Source of the DNA: an uncultured Eubacterium sp.
GTDB lineage: Bacteria > Bacillota > Clostridia > Lachnospirales > Lachnospiraceae
DNA: 64,000 nt
Reading direction: 5' to 3'
NCBI GenBank assembly: GCA_910584345.1
Contig: CAJTZX010000003.1
Span: forward strand, 1-64,000
Both the position numbers and the translations under genes were made by a program. Position 1 is the stretch's first letter, and the number at the start of each line of letters is the position of its first letter. This document shows positions 9,462 through 16,859 of the stretch, piece by piece. Under the pieces are notes generated by a model. It was not told the DNA's origin. It was given only the letters and a program-made list of their open reading frames with translations, and searched no databases.

Positions 9462-10282
9462 ATTTTCCGCACATTCCTCATATAATATTTTTTCTGCAGC
9501 GCAGTTCTTAGCCGAACCGGCACAAGCCCTACAAGCAGCGGCTTTGCCGCATACAGCATTCCCTTTGGCATCAGGCCCAGTTTCTTAAAATACTGATACT
9601 TGATATACGCTTCATGAAAACGATAACGGTATTTTCTTCTTCGATACTGATTTTCATCTCTGCGTATATAATACAAAACCTCGGACAGATTTTTTCCATC
9701 ATACCCTTCCTGATACAAGCGCAGCAAAAGCTCATAGTCTTCTACCCGTACCGTTCGTTTGGAACAGTCATATCCGCCTGTCTGGCGCAGCACTTCCTGT
9801 CGAAACATCAATGACGCATGCACAAACGGAAGCGAAAAAAGAAAATCTTTCGGTTTTGGATGTCTGCAAAACCAATAAAGCTCTCCATCATCCCCAACAT
9901 TTTGAATAAAAAACTCTCCTCTGCATCCTACAAATGCTACGTTCGGATGCTTTTTTAAATACGTATACTGCTTCTGCAGCCTATTCGGATCTGAAAGATC
10001 GTCTGCATCCATAATCGCTATGTATTGCCCTCTGGCAGCATGGATACATGCATTTCTGGCATAACCCGCTTTATGGTTTTTATTGTGATGTATACAAAAA
10101 ATACGTGGATCATCCCTGACAATTTCTTTTAATGTTTCCCATGTGTGATCTGTAGAACCGTCATCGCAAATAATAAGTTCCCAGTCTTTATATGTCTGAT
10201 TCTGAATGGAGCGAACTGCCTTTCCCAGAATCCGCGAATCCTGCATGTTATATACTGCCATAATCACTGATATTTTTGGCAT
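9458..10282 (-). CDS. glycosyltransferase family 2
   Basis: A 274-residue single-domain GT2 enzyme. It opens with ISVIMAVYNMQDSRILGKAV, carries IICDDGSTDHTWETL near residue 37 and the metal/nucleotide-sugar motif MDADD at 91-95, and continues with the acceptor-side pattern VGCRGEFF and VEDYELLLRL. The basic C-terminal tail (RTALQKKYYMRN) could help membrane association. The start ATG has GGAGGAACGATC upstream, inside the last codons of the preceding GT4 gene (19-base overlap). It adds one residue to the glycan assembled by this operon; donor and acceptor are unknown. Confidence 0.88.
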   Translation of the reverse strand: MPKISVIMAVYNMQDSRILGKAVRSIQNQTYKDWELIICDDGSTDHTWETLKEIVRDDPRIFCIHHNKNHKAGYARNACIHAARGQYIAIMDADDLSDPNRLQKQYTYLKKHPNVAFVGCRGEFFIQNVGDDGELYWFCRHPKPKDFLFSLPFVHASLMFRQEVLRQTGGYDCSKRTVRVEDYELLLRLYQEGYDGKNLSEVLYYIRRDENQYRRRKYRYRFHEAYIKYQYFKKLGLMPKGMLYAAKPLLVGLVPVRLRTALQKKYYMRNVRKI

Positions 10283-11475
10283 GATCGTTCCTCCAATACG
10301 AAAGCTTTTGCATAAATTTTTTTCATATATGCCTGTACCGCATGTTTATCATAGCGTTTTATTATATTTTGATTATAACTGCCGCACGCATATCTTAACT
10401 GCTCATTGTTCAATAACGTCTCCAATGCATCCCGAAGCTGAGAAGGCTGTCTGAGCGAATACTTAAACCCTCCTGACACCGTTCCCATACGGTTCATCAA
10501 CTCCCGGTTTCCTCGAATATCCGATACTACACATGGAAGTCCACAAGCCATAGCCTCCATCAACGCCACCGGCATTCCTTCCTGTAATGACGGAAACACA
10601 AAAATATCCGCATTTTGATAATACGGTGTTATATTTTTCTGAAAACCAGACATTCTTACACGCTCTGCTACTCCCAGCCGCACTGCCATGCGCATAAGCT
10701 GTTTCCTGCACACACCCTGCCCGCAGATCACATAATAAACATCCCGCCTGGAAAGCTTTGACAACGCCGTTATCACATCCCGATGATTTTTTCGTCTGCT
10801 AAGCTCCCCAACAGAAAGCAAAATATACGCATCCTGTGGAATATGATGCCTCTTTCGAAATACATCCGTGTCCACAGAAACGATGTCCGCAGAAAATTTT
10901 CCTGTGTCAACCCCAACGCCTGGTATATAATAAATTTTCCCTGCTTTCAGATTCCGCCTTGCAAAAAAATAATCTTCCTGATTTACTGTAATCAGCACAT
11001 CCGTCCAATACGCCAGCAGCTTTTCAACCGGGTAAAATAAAAACCAGTTTTTTATCGGGGCACCCTGATAAAAATGAAATCCATGCGCCGTATAGATTAC
11101 CTTTATTTTTCTCTGATGCGCAGCCAACCGAGCCAAAGCTCCTCCGATCGGCGAATGGCAATGCATCCAATCATAGGAATACCGGTCTGTCAGTTCCAGT
11201 AATTGTTCGTATGCTTTCAGACATTTTGTAAGAGAACCGGGACTTCTTGGGCAATCCCATTGGTGATAAATCACATGCAGCTTTTGCAGCGTTTTTTGCA
11301 TGGAATGGATCTGCTTTTTGTCACATGTATTCCCTTCATCAAAATTACAGGCCACATGTACATCACACCCCATCCTTTGCAGCAGGCGGATATTCGGCAT
11401 ATTAAACTGATCTATCATAGACGCTACGGAAGCTATCATCAGCACTTTCATTTTTTTCTCAGTCCTGTTGTTCAT
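10264..11475 (-). CDS. glycosyltransferase family 4 (EpsD/CapM-like)
   Basis: A GT4 enzyme of about 403 residues. The N-terminal fold is seen in MKVLMIASVASMIDQFNMPNI, the acceptor pocket in HCHSPIGGALARLAA and YTAHGFHFYQGAP, and the EX7E retaining motif in PSLQEGMPVALMEAMACG. These blocks are typical of EpsD-like enzymes acting early in capsule or exopolysaccharide assembly. The start is uncertain: in-frame ATGs occur at 11496, 11475 and 11451, and none has a strong ribosome binding site. I list 11475. A set of 17-bp tandem repeats, each carrying an ATG, lies directly at this start and overlaps the stop of the XRE gene, so initiation may be by coupling. Confidence 0.85.
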   Translation of the reverse strand: MNNRTEKKMKVLMIASVASMIDQFNMPNIRLLQRMGCDVHVACNFDEGNTCDKKQIHSMQKTLQKLHVIYHQWDCPRSPGSLTKCLKAYEQLLELTDRYSYDWMHCHSPIGGALARLAAHQRKIKVIYTAHGFHFYQGAPIKNWFLFYPVEKLLAYWTDVLITVNQEDYFFARRNLKAGKIYYIPGVGVDTGKFSADIVSVDTDVFRKRHHIPQDAYILLSVGELSRRKNHRDVITALSKLSRRDVYYVICGQGVCRKQLMRMAVRLGVAERVRMSGFQKNITPYYQNADIFVFPSLQEGMPVALMEAMACGLPCVVSDIRGNRELMNRMGTVSGGFKYSLRQPSQLRDALETLLNNEQLRYACGSYNQNIIKRYDKHAVQAYMKKIYAKAFVLEERSCQKYQ

Positions 11476-11526
11476 ACGTGTCTTTCTTTCATACATGTCT
11501 TTCCTTCATACATGTCTTTCTTTCAT
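11475..11526 (-). repeat. three tandem 17-bp repeats at the XRE/GT4 gene junction
   Basis: Read on the minus strand from 11526, the 17-mer ATGAAAGAAAGACATGT occurs three times in a row with one or two substitutions (copies start at 11526, 11509 and 11492), followed by another ATGAA at 11475. The first ATG overlaps the TGA of the XRE gene. Because 17 is not a multiple of three, the ATG of each unit falls in a different frame. A change in copy number would therefore change which start is in frame with the glycosyltransferase and the distance from the preceding stop. Confidence 0.9.
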
Positions 11527-11858
11527 GCTTCATTCATAATATCCGCCACAGATTTCATGATTCGGATATACATGGAATAGCTGTCCAAATCCCCTTTCGC
11601 CGGATGGCGCCACATATTTTTAATGACCGTATCCGAAGGCTGCACCGCTCCCCAGAGCAATGCATCCGCATCCACTTCCAATTGCTGGCACAGATTGGCA
11701 AATGTATCCATACTCATTTTTCGCTTGCCGCGCTCAATCTTTCCCATGAAATTTAAACTGATGCCACACTTCTTTGCCAGTTTTTCCTGTGACCAGCCTT
11801 TCACTTTGCGGACCTGGCGAATTCTTTCTCCTACTTTCACATAATCCAATTCCTGCAT
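11523..11858 (-). CDS. XRE-family helix-turn-helix regulator
   Basis: A 111-residue DNA-binding protein with an N-terminal HTH_3 domain (VGERIRQVRKVKGWSQEKLAKKCG, then ISLNFMGKIERGKRKMSMDTF) and a short helical C-terminal tail. The longer open frame begins 26 codons upstream, but AGGAGG lies seven bases before the ATG at 11858, so that start is preferred. It is the first gene of the leftward polysaccharide operon and its stop overlaps the repeat-borne ATGs before the GT4 gene. It probably controls the operon, and the perfect 26-bp dyad 50-115 bases upstream of its start is the obvious candidate operator. What it senses is unknown. Confidence 0.88.
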   Translation of the reverse strand: MQELDYVKVGERIRQVRKVKGWSQEKLAKKCGISLNFMGKIERGKRKMSMDTFANLCQQLEVDADALLWGAVQPSDTVIKNMWRHPAKGDLDSYSMYIRIMKSVADIMNEA

Positions 11859-11909
11859 ACCCGAACCTCCTGTTTGATTCGCAGTAAATAGATAACTATA
11901 TAAACGTTT

Positions 11910-11974
11910 AAAAACTACAAATACAATGCATAACATTTTGTATAGAATTGTTATGCATTGTATTTGTAGTTTTT
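11910..11974. promoter_or_regulatory. perfect 26-bp inverted repeat upstream of the XRE gene
   Basis: Bases 11910-11935 are exactly reverse-complementary to 11949-11974, with a 13-base spacer. The arm contains ACTACAAATACAATGCATAA. There is no T-tract, so it is not an intrinsic terminator. Its position just upstream of the XRE gene suggests an autoregulatory operator or a large leader hairpin. Confidence 0.75.
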
Positions 11975-12275
11975 GCCTGTAATGCCGCTGAAATCAATGG
12001 ATGGAAACGCTTTTTGCAATTTCCGGAAAAATCTTAACCGGAAAATTCCTGTAAAGCCCAGCTACTTTGTTATTTTTTCTAAAAATCCTGATTTTTTTAT
12101 CTAATTCAGATGTTTTCAGGTTGAAATAAGATAATATTTGTGCATTATATACAAACTTTTTAATAATAGTTGCAAATTTTCAAAAAAGCGAATAGAATTC
12201 TATTGAGCACTATTTTTATCTTTTTAATGCACTATTAGAATTTATATATCGTAACAATTCTATACAAAATGTTAT
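11930..12275. repeat. 298-bp segment bounded by perfect 24-bp inverted repeats (candidate invertible element)
   Basis: Bases 11930-11953 and 12252-12275 are exact reverse complements over 24 bases (left copy begins ATAACATTTTGTATAGAA, right copy begins TAACAATTCTATACAAAA). After a two-base mismatch the outer flanks match for three more bases. The enclosed 298 bases are AT-rich and contain no gene. The segment lies directly upstream of the XRE-polysaccharide operon and contains a promoter-like sequence reading rightward, away from the operon. This is the layout of phase-variable promoter switches, but no recombinase gene is in the window, and the left repeat also lies within a larger dyad, so paired operators are an alternative. 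Confidence 0.6.
12170..12198 (+). promoter_or_regulatory. sigma-A-like promoter inside the candidate invertible segment
   Basis: TTGCAA (12170-12175), a 17-base spacer and TAGAAT (12193-12198). It currently points right, away from the polysaccharide operon; inversion between the flanking repeats would point it at the XRE gene. Confidence 0.45.
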
Positions 12276-12321
12276 ATATTCTGTCAGATGTCATGTACAT
12301 CATTTGGCATGTTTTTGACAC

Positions 12322-12350
12322 TTTACAATAATAATCTTTTAAACTATAAT
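12322..12350 (+). promoter_or_regulatory. strong sigma-A-like promoter with no gene downstream on its strand
   Basis: TTTACA (12322-12327), exactly 17 bases, then TATAAT (12345-12350). Transcription would start near 12357 and run rightward into a GC-rich hairpin at 12442-12459 and then antisense to the cell-wall hydrolase gene. No open reading frame of note follows, so a short untranslated RNA of about 100 bases is possible. Confidence 0.55.
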
Positions 12351-12441
12351 ATAATTGATTAGTATTTGTAAACAAGCTTTCAAACTGCAGCTATACATAT
12401 TAACAGTATCATTAGAAAAAAGAACATGCAATGTCATGAAA

Positions 12442-12459
12442 GGGCGCTGCTTAGCGCCC
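12442..12459 (-). terminator. hairpin downstream of the cell-wall hydrolase gene
   Basis: GGGCGCT and AGCGCCC form a seven-bp GC-rich stem around a four-base loop. On the minus strand it follows the hydrolase stop and is trailed by a short TTT, so it is a modest intrinsic terminator. It would also cap a rightward transcript from the 12322 promoter. Confidence 0.5.
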
Positions 12460-12482
12460 CTGTAATCAGCAACTATTATATT

Positions 12483-13001
12483 TTAGTAATTATATCCTTC
12501 CACACGGAAAAACGTATGATTACCGATCACAACTTTTTCCACTACCGTTACCGGTGATCCGCCACCAAAAACATATTTTCCACCATTTCTATTGACAATA
12601 CTGTTATAAAGTTCATTTGTATTAAACCACAAACATTTACCAATAGGATTTCTTTCATCTGAAAAATGAGAAGCAGCATCTAAGCATTTTTCCCATGCAT
12701 TTGCATCGACTTCTTTTGGCTTTAATGCAGCTTTGCTAAGAATTCCATTAAACTGGCTTCCATTGCCTTTCGTTACAATTGATTTATAATCAGGCCCTCC
12801 AAACTCAGAAATGCGGTGAATTGTTTGCCGGTTCTTAACAACATAAGCACAGGCAATCTTTCCATTTTTACTTTCACCTCTTGCTTCACCCATTATCATT
12901 CGCGCCAAAGAGTCGATAGGGCTGCATTTTTCAATTAATTCACTTAAGTTTGATACAGAAGTTCCGTATGCAATATAGCCGTTTTTTGTATTTGTATTCA
13001 T
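12483..13001 (-). CDS. SleB-like cell-wall hydrolase
   Basis: A 172-residue protein with a Hydrolase_2 (SleB) core: LARMIMGEARGESKNGKIACAYVV near residue 33, including the family GEARGE signature, and NRQTIHRISEFGG further on. SleB-type enzymes are lytic hydrolases of peptidoglycan, best known from spore cortex breakdown at germination. There is no signal peptide and no peptidoglycan-binding domain, so it is either cytoplasmic, exported another way, or released into the forespore. The ATG at 13001 has AGGAG eight bases upstream and is preferred to the longer frame at 13025. It is transcribed alone, divergent from a lipoprotein gene. Confidence 0.75.
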   Translation of the reverse strand: MNTNTKNGYIAYGTSVSNLSELIEKCSPIDSLARMIMGEARGESKNGKIACAYVVKNRQTIHRISEFGGPDYKSIVTKGNGSQFNGILSKAALKPKEVDANAWEKCLDAASHFSDERNPIGKCLWFNTNELYNSIVNRNGGKYVFGGGSPVTVVEKVVIGNHTFFRVEGYNY

Positions 13002-13154
13002 ATATGTACTCCTTCCATTTGACATTTATTTGCTGATTACAATTATTAATAAGTAATTTTCTTAGAAATTGTAAACTGAGAACTCTTACGAATCGAATTT
13101 TTAAATAATTTTTTCACTCCTATCAAAATTTAATTTGCAGGAAAGGAATCCACT

Positions 13155-14486
13155 ATGAAAATAAAAAGAAAAGCTATCCTATTTGGCACAATCTTAATAT
13201 TATCTGCATGCATACTCAAACATCATTCTTCTGCTCAATCGCAAAATCCATCTAAGCGCGCGCCCATTTCGAACGATTCAAGCGACATTTTCCTGAACAC
13301 CATCGATTCTGCAGACGCTGAAGCTATAAAAAATGGATATTTCCAGGAAGCCAGACTTGATTTTGATGGAGACGGCAAAAAAGAAAAATTAATGATACTT
13401 CTCTATCCGTTCCATGAAAACGGTACAGAAACGATACAAAACCGCCTATATATTTCCAAAAAGAAATCAGGCGGTGAAATTACCTGGCAGGTTTATGATC
13501 CTGCAGCGGACCTGAAAACTGGTTTTTCAGCATATTTAAATACCACAATCGATAGAAAGCACAAAAAAATATCTCTTCTTTGGAAAGACACCGGCAAAAA
13601 ATTTTTGCAATTTCCATATGAAGAATGGCTAGAGGAGCCAAAACGAGTGCCAGTTCGTTTGCATTTTCTCACCAATACAAAGATAGAGATCGAACAGGGT
13701 AAAATTTACTTATCTGTTCCTTTTGCTCTAATCGATAATAAAAATGAGGAATGGCCAGTTCCATACCGTTTGAAAATGGAAATCAAATATCAGGACACAG
13801 AGCCACATCTTATATTAGCATCTGCTGAGCAGCTGGATTTCATAGTTTCCAGCAAAGACCAAAAAATTACGGTGTATGGTACCAGCCCTGAAACAACTTA
13901 TCAGAACATGGTTTTGACAGCAGATGGCCAGCGTTATGATTTAGGTCTGCAATGGCATACCGATTATGGAGAAACAGATATCAAACAAGCGGATTATGAT
14001 GGCGACGGTCAACAGGAGACAGCTTTTTTCTATCCGTATGGAGGCGGAGATGGAGCCAGCAACGGACTGCTTGTCATCGATAGAGATAACAATAAAAATC
14101 TATTTTGGACGGATTTGTTTCCATATCAGGCATGGTCAGATGGAAGTATAGAAAAACAATGTCGAAAACTGCTGAACTGCAGTCTGGATAAAAAAAAGAA
14201 TTGTGTAAAAATAACCGATCGAAAAACCGGAAAAAAATTACTGCGCATCCCTTATGACAAATCTCAGATTGGAGAAGATGATAAACAAATAAAAGACGTA
14301 TTCCTGTCGTCACAGGCATCTTATAAATTGACAGCAGATAAGATTTATATGGAATGCCATCCTGCATTACTATTTAAAAACAGGGTAACCCCTTATCCTC
14401 TTGACGCTGTTCTCCGACTGGAAGTAATCTATCGTCCGGGAAAATCGGCAAAATTAAAATTTGTTGGTCTAAAAAACCATAGATAG
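13155..14486 (+). CDS. lipoprotein with two Asp-rich calcium-binding-like repeats, function unknown
   Basis: A 443-residue protein with a lipoprotein signal peptide (KRKAILFGTILILSAC, lipobox LSAC near residue 21). The mature part holds two loops of FG-GAP/VCBS character, DFDGDGKKEKLMILLYPF near residue 74 and DYDGDGQQETAFFYPYGG near residue 280. These occur in beta-propeller-like extracellular proteins and often bind calcium. The two halves look related, suggesting an internal duplication. It is probably anchored on the outer face of the membrane. AAAGGA precedes the ATG. No partner gene shares its transcript; a terminator follows at 14560. I do not recognise a specific family. Confidence 0.75.
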   Translation: MKIKRKAILFGTILILSACILKHHSSAQSQNPSKRAPISNDSSDIFLNTIDSADAEAIKNGYFQEARLDFDGDGKKEKLMILLYPFHENGTETIQNRLYISKKKSGGEITWQVYDPAADLKTGFSAYLNTTIDRKHKKISLLWKDTGKKFLQFPYEEWLEEPKRVPVRLHFLTNTKIEIEQGKIYLSVPFALIDNKNEEWPVPYRLKMEIKYQDTEPHLILASAEQLDFIVSSKDQKITVYGTSPETTYQNMVLTADGQRYDLGLQWHTDYGETDIKQADYDGDGQQETAFFYPYGGGDGASNGLLVIDRDNNKNLFWTDLFPYQAWSDGSIEKQCRKLLNCSLDKKKNCVKITDRKTGKKLLRIPYDKSQIGEDDKQIKDVFLSSQASYKLTADKIYMECHPALLFKNRVTPYPLDAVLRLEVIYRPGKSAKLKFVGLKNHR

Positions 14487-14559
14487 CAGATCAAAAACAC
14501 CAGCGAATCAACGAAAAAGAATGATCGATAAATTATCTGATAACCCACTTTACATACGC

Positions 14560-14604
14560 AAAAACAGAAGGCTTATCCGTTTTACAGATATGCCTTCTGT
14601 TTTT
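14560..14604. terminator. bidirectional intrinsic terminator
   Basis: AAAAACAGAAGGC (14560-14572) pairs with GCCTTCTGTTTTT (14592-14604). A-rich and T-rich ends give T-tracts in both directions, serving the lipoprotein gene and the convergent HAD gene. Confidence 0.85.
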
Positions 14605-14649
14605 ATTGTAATCATCTGTTCTGTTTTTATCACTCAGAAATCATCCGTC

Positions 14650-15483
14650 TTACGCCAGTTTCATCCTTCGAAACTCGTAATAAATACCATCTTCCCACAC
14701 ATTCTTACAAATATAATCCGCTGTCTTTTTCAGCTCCTCGCAGGCATTGCCCATCGCAACACTGATTCCCGCCGTCTGCATCATTTCATAATCGTTCATA
14801 CTATCGCCAAAAGCAATCGTATCCTTTAAATCCGCTCCGAAATAGCTGCATACCAGCTCGATCCCCTTGCCCTTGTCGATTCCCTTGGGAATAATCTCTC
14901 CGTTAAAGCAAGAACTGCTGTCTGCATAAGGATGCACTGCATATACAAATCTGCCTCCCAAATATCTTTTCGTCTGCTCTACAGATTCCAAGTCCCTGCT
15001 CGTAAAGCATATTTTGTATGCGCCTTTCTTCGGATATCTGTCATATGGCTGGATTGTAATACCTGCTTCGATCTCCTTTTGCATACGAATCAGCTCTGAG
15101 TTGGATGCATCTGCCTGCACCGTTTGAAGCAATGCTTCCATTTGCGGATCCGTATAAATGCCCTCTGGTGTTTCGATTCTGCAATACATGCCGTGTCTAT
15201 GAAATATGTCCAGACATTCTTGTATTGTCTCTTCTGGAAGAATACGATCAAACAGTACTTTTCCCGCAACTTCTACGTGGCTTCCGGCACTTGCAATCAC
15301 GCCGTCAAAACCCACTTCTAAAATATCCTGCCCGATAATCGGCATATTTCTGCCTGTGCATAAAAACACCTTATGCCCATTGGAACGCGCACTGCGTACC
15401 GCTTTTTTCACATGGTCAGACGGTGCTTTCATCTGAGTAACTAAGGTTCCATCAATATCTAAAAAAATCAATTTTCGATTCAT
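14650..15483 (-). CDS. Cof-type HAD-IIB sugar-phosphate phosphatase
   Basis: A 277-residue HAD-superfamily enzyme. Motif I is LIFLDIDGTLV at residues 4-14 with both catalytic aspartates, motif II is FLCTGRN, motif III lysine is in KGIDKGKGIEL, and motif IV is IAFGDSMNDYEMM. The C2B cap between motifs II and III and the ending VAMGNACEELKKTADYI are typical of Cof/YidA phosphatases acting on sugar phosphates, nucleotides or FMN. The exact substrate is unknown. It follows the broken PTS gene by eleven bases on the same strand, which suggests it once served a PTS sugar pathway. A close paralogue lies at 22392. Confidence 0.9.
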   Translation of the reverse strand: MNRKLIFLDIDGTLVTQMKAPSDHVKKAVRSARSNGHKVFLCTGRNMPIIGQDILEVGFDGVIASAGSHVEVAGKVLFDRILPEETIQECLDIFHRHGMYCRIETPEGIYTDPQMEALLQTVQADASNSELIRMQKEIEAGITIQPYDRYPKKGAYKICFTSRDLESVEQTKRYLGGRFVYAVHPYADSSSCFNGEIIPKGIDKGKGIELVCSYFGADLKDTIAFGDSMNDYEMMQTAGISVAMGNACEELKKTADYICKNVWEDGIYYEFRRMKLA

Positions 15484-15494
15484 ATTTGTTCCTC

Positions 15495-16676
15495 TTATAT
15501 TTTATAAACAACCGCTGCTACTGTATCAGAATGAACGCTTCCCGGTACAGATGGTTCTAGTCTGCGGTCATCTGCAAGATCGGTAAAGATCATCGGAATC
15601 GTCGTATCGTACCCGGCTTTTTCAATCTGTGCTTTATCAAACGAGATCAAAAGCTGCCCTTGCTTAACCCTGTCGCCATCTTTTACATGGGTTTCAAAAA
15701 ATTTCCCCTGCAGATTTACCGTATCTACGCCGATATGTATCAAAATTTCCGTACCGCAGCTGCTTGCAAAGCAAACGGCATGTTTTGTATCAAAAACGCT
15801 TAAAATCGTACCGTCCGTCGGTGCATACACATTTCCTGTCTCCGGTATCACAGCCACCCCGTCTCCTAATATTTTATTAGCAAATGTTTCATCTTTTACC
15901 TGTTCCATTGGGATCAGCTGACCTTTTGCATGGCTGAAAAACGGTTCTTCCTGCGGAACCAGTGTTGTCTGCGATGCGGATATTTCTGTCGATTCTGTCT
16001 CTGATTCAGTTGTCTTTGATACAGTTGTCTCTGATTCGGTCGTCTGTGCTGTGGATACAGCTTTGTCTGAGGATGCCTCGTCTGTAACCTGATCCATAAA
16101 TTTTCCTAATATAAGCGTCATCAAAAAACCGCCCGCAATCGCAACTCCATGTGCTATTACATAATTCATATATCCATTTCCTGCAGGGTCCGCCAATGCA
16201 ATTCCGGGTACAACCGTCGTACCAAATCCAAGCGCTGCCAGATTTGTCAAATATACAACGACGCCACCAAAAGCTCCGCCGATACATCCGCCGATAATCG
16301 GAAAACGATATCTTAAGTTAATCCCAAACAAAGCCGGTTCTGTAATACCAAATAATACAGAAATAAAACTTGGTATACAAAGCTCTCTCACTTTTACATT
16401 TTTTCTATGTCTTACTAAATACGCTAACACAGCGCCGCCCTGCGCAATCAATGCGGCTGCAAGAATTCCCGGCATAATATCTACAAACACATCCGACAGC
16501 GCTTTGATAATTCTCTGCAGCGGATTCATTTTTTTATTTGCCACTGTTTTCAAATCACTCAGACTCATATTTTTCATATTGTTGTGCTCTGCAAATACTT
16601 CATACACATCGTTGACAAGACCCGCGCCAAAAATAATCTGTACCTGGTCACCTGCTACAAATACTTGGCATAGCAT
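15495..16676 (-). pseudogene. internally deleted PTS EIIBCA permease (beta-glucoside/sucrose/trehalose family)
   Basis: This reading frame is a remnant of a PTS permease. It starts inside the IIB domain (VAGDQVQIIFGAGLVNDVYEVF), so the phosphorylated Cys region is gone. The IIC domain begins normally (NPLQRIIKALSDVFVDIMPG) and then jumps within AALIAQGGAVLAYLV to its last third (SFISVLFGITEPALFGINLR), losing well over 150 residues of membrane channel. Only the IIA domain looks complete, including LIHIGVDTVNLQGKFF with its active histidine. The IIC-IIA linker is Thr/Ser/Glu-rich. The intact IIA domain could in principle still be phosphorylated by HPr, but transport is not possible. No convincing start codon with a ribosome binding site exists at 16676. 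Confidence 0.85.
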
Positions 16677-16684
16677 TGATTAAA

Positions 16685-16789
16685 TTCATACAAGGCGATG
16701 ACGCTATAAAATATTTAACCATGGCTCTGCTTCTTTCTGTTATAGCCGGCATATTTGTTTGGATTGCAAGTCAAATCACCGATATCTGA
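16685..16789 (+). pseudogene. membrane-protein C-terminal fragment on the opposite strand
   Basis: A short in-frame stretch on the plus strand reads FIQGDDAIKYLTMALLLSV and then a second hydrophobic run, IAGIFVWIASQITDI, before a stop at 16787. It abuts the truncated 5' end of the PTS remnant. It looks like the end of a membrane protein, has no start of its own, and probably marks a rearrangement breakpoint. The parent family is not recognised. Confidence 0.4.
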
Positions 16790-16859
16790 GCCACTGAAAA
16801 AATAGCCGACATTTATTTTGCGAGAGCGCCAAACGATTTCAATGGCTTCCTGTTAATTC

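Noticed and set aside
11910..11974. The 26-bp dyad as an intrinsic terminator
   Set aside because: It is upstream of the XRE gene and lacks a GC-rich stem with a following T-tract in context.
11930..12275. The 24-bp repeats as ends of a miniature transposon
   Set aside because: No target-site duplication flanks the repeats and no second copy is seen in the window; an invertible or operator role fits the position better, though a MITE cannot be fully excluded.
14074..14367. Minus-strand frame inside the lipoprotein gene
   Set aside because: It is fully embedded in a convincing lipoprotein coding sequence and has no ribosome binding site or family resemblance.
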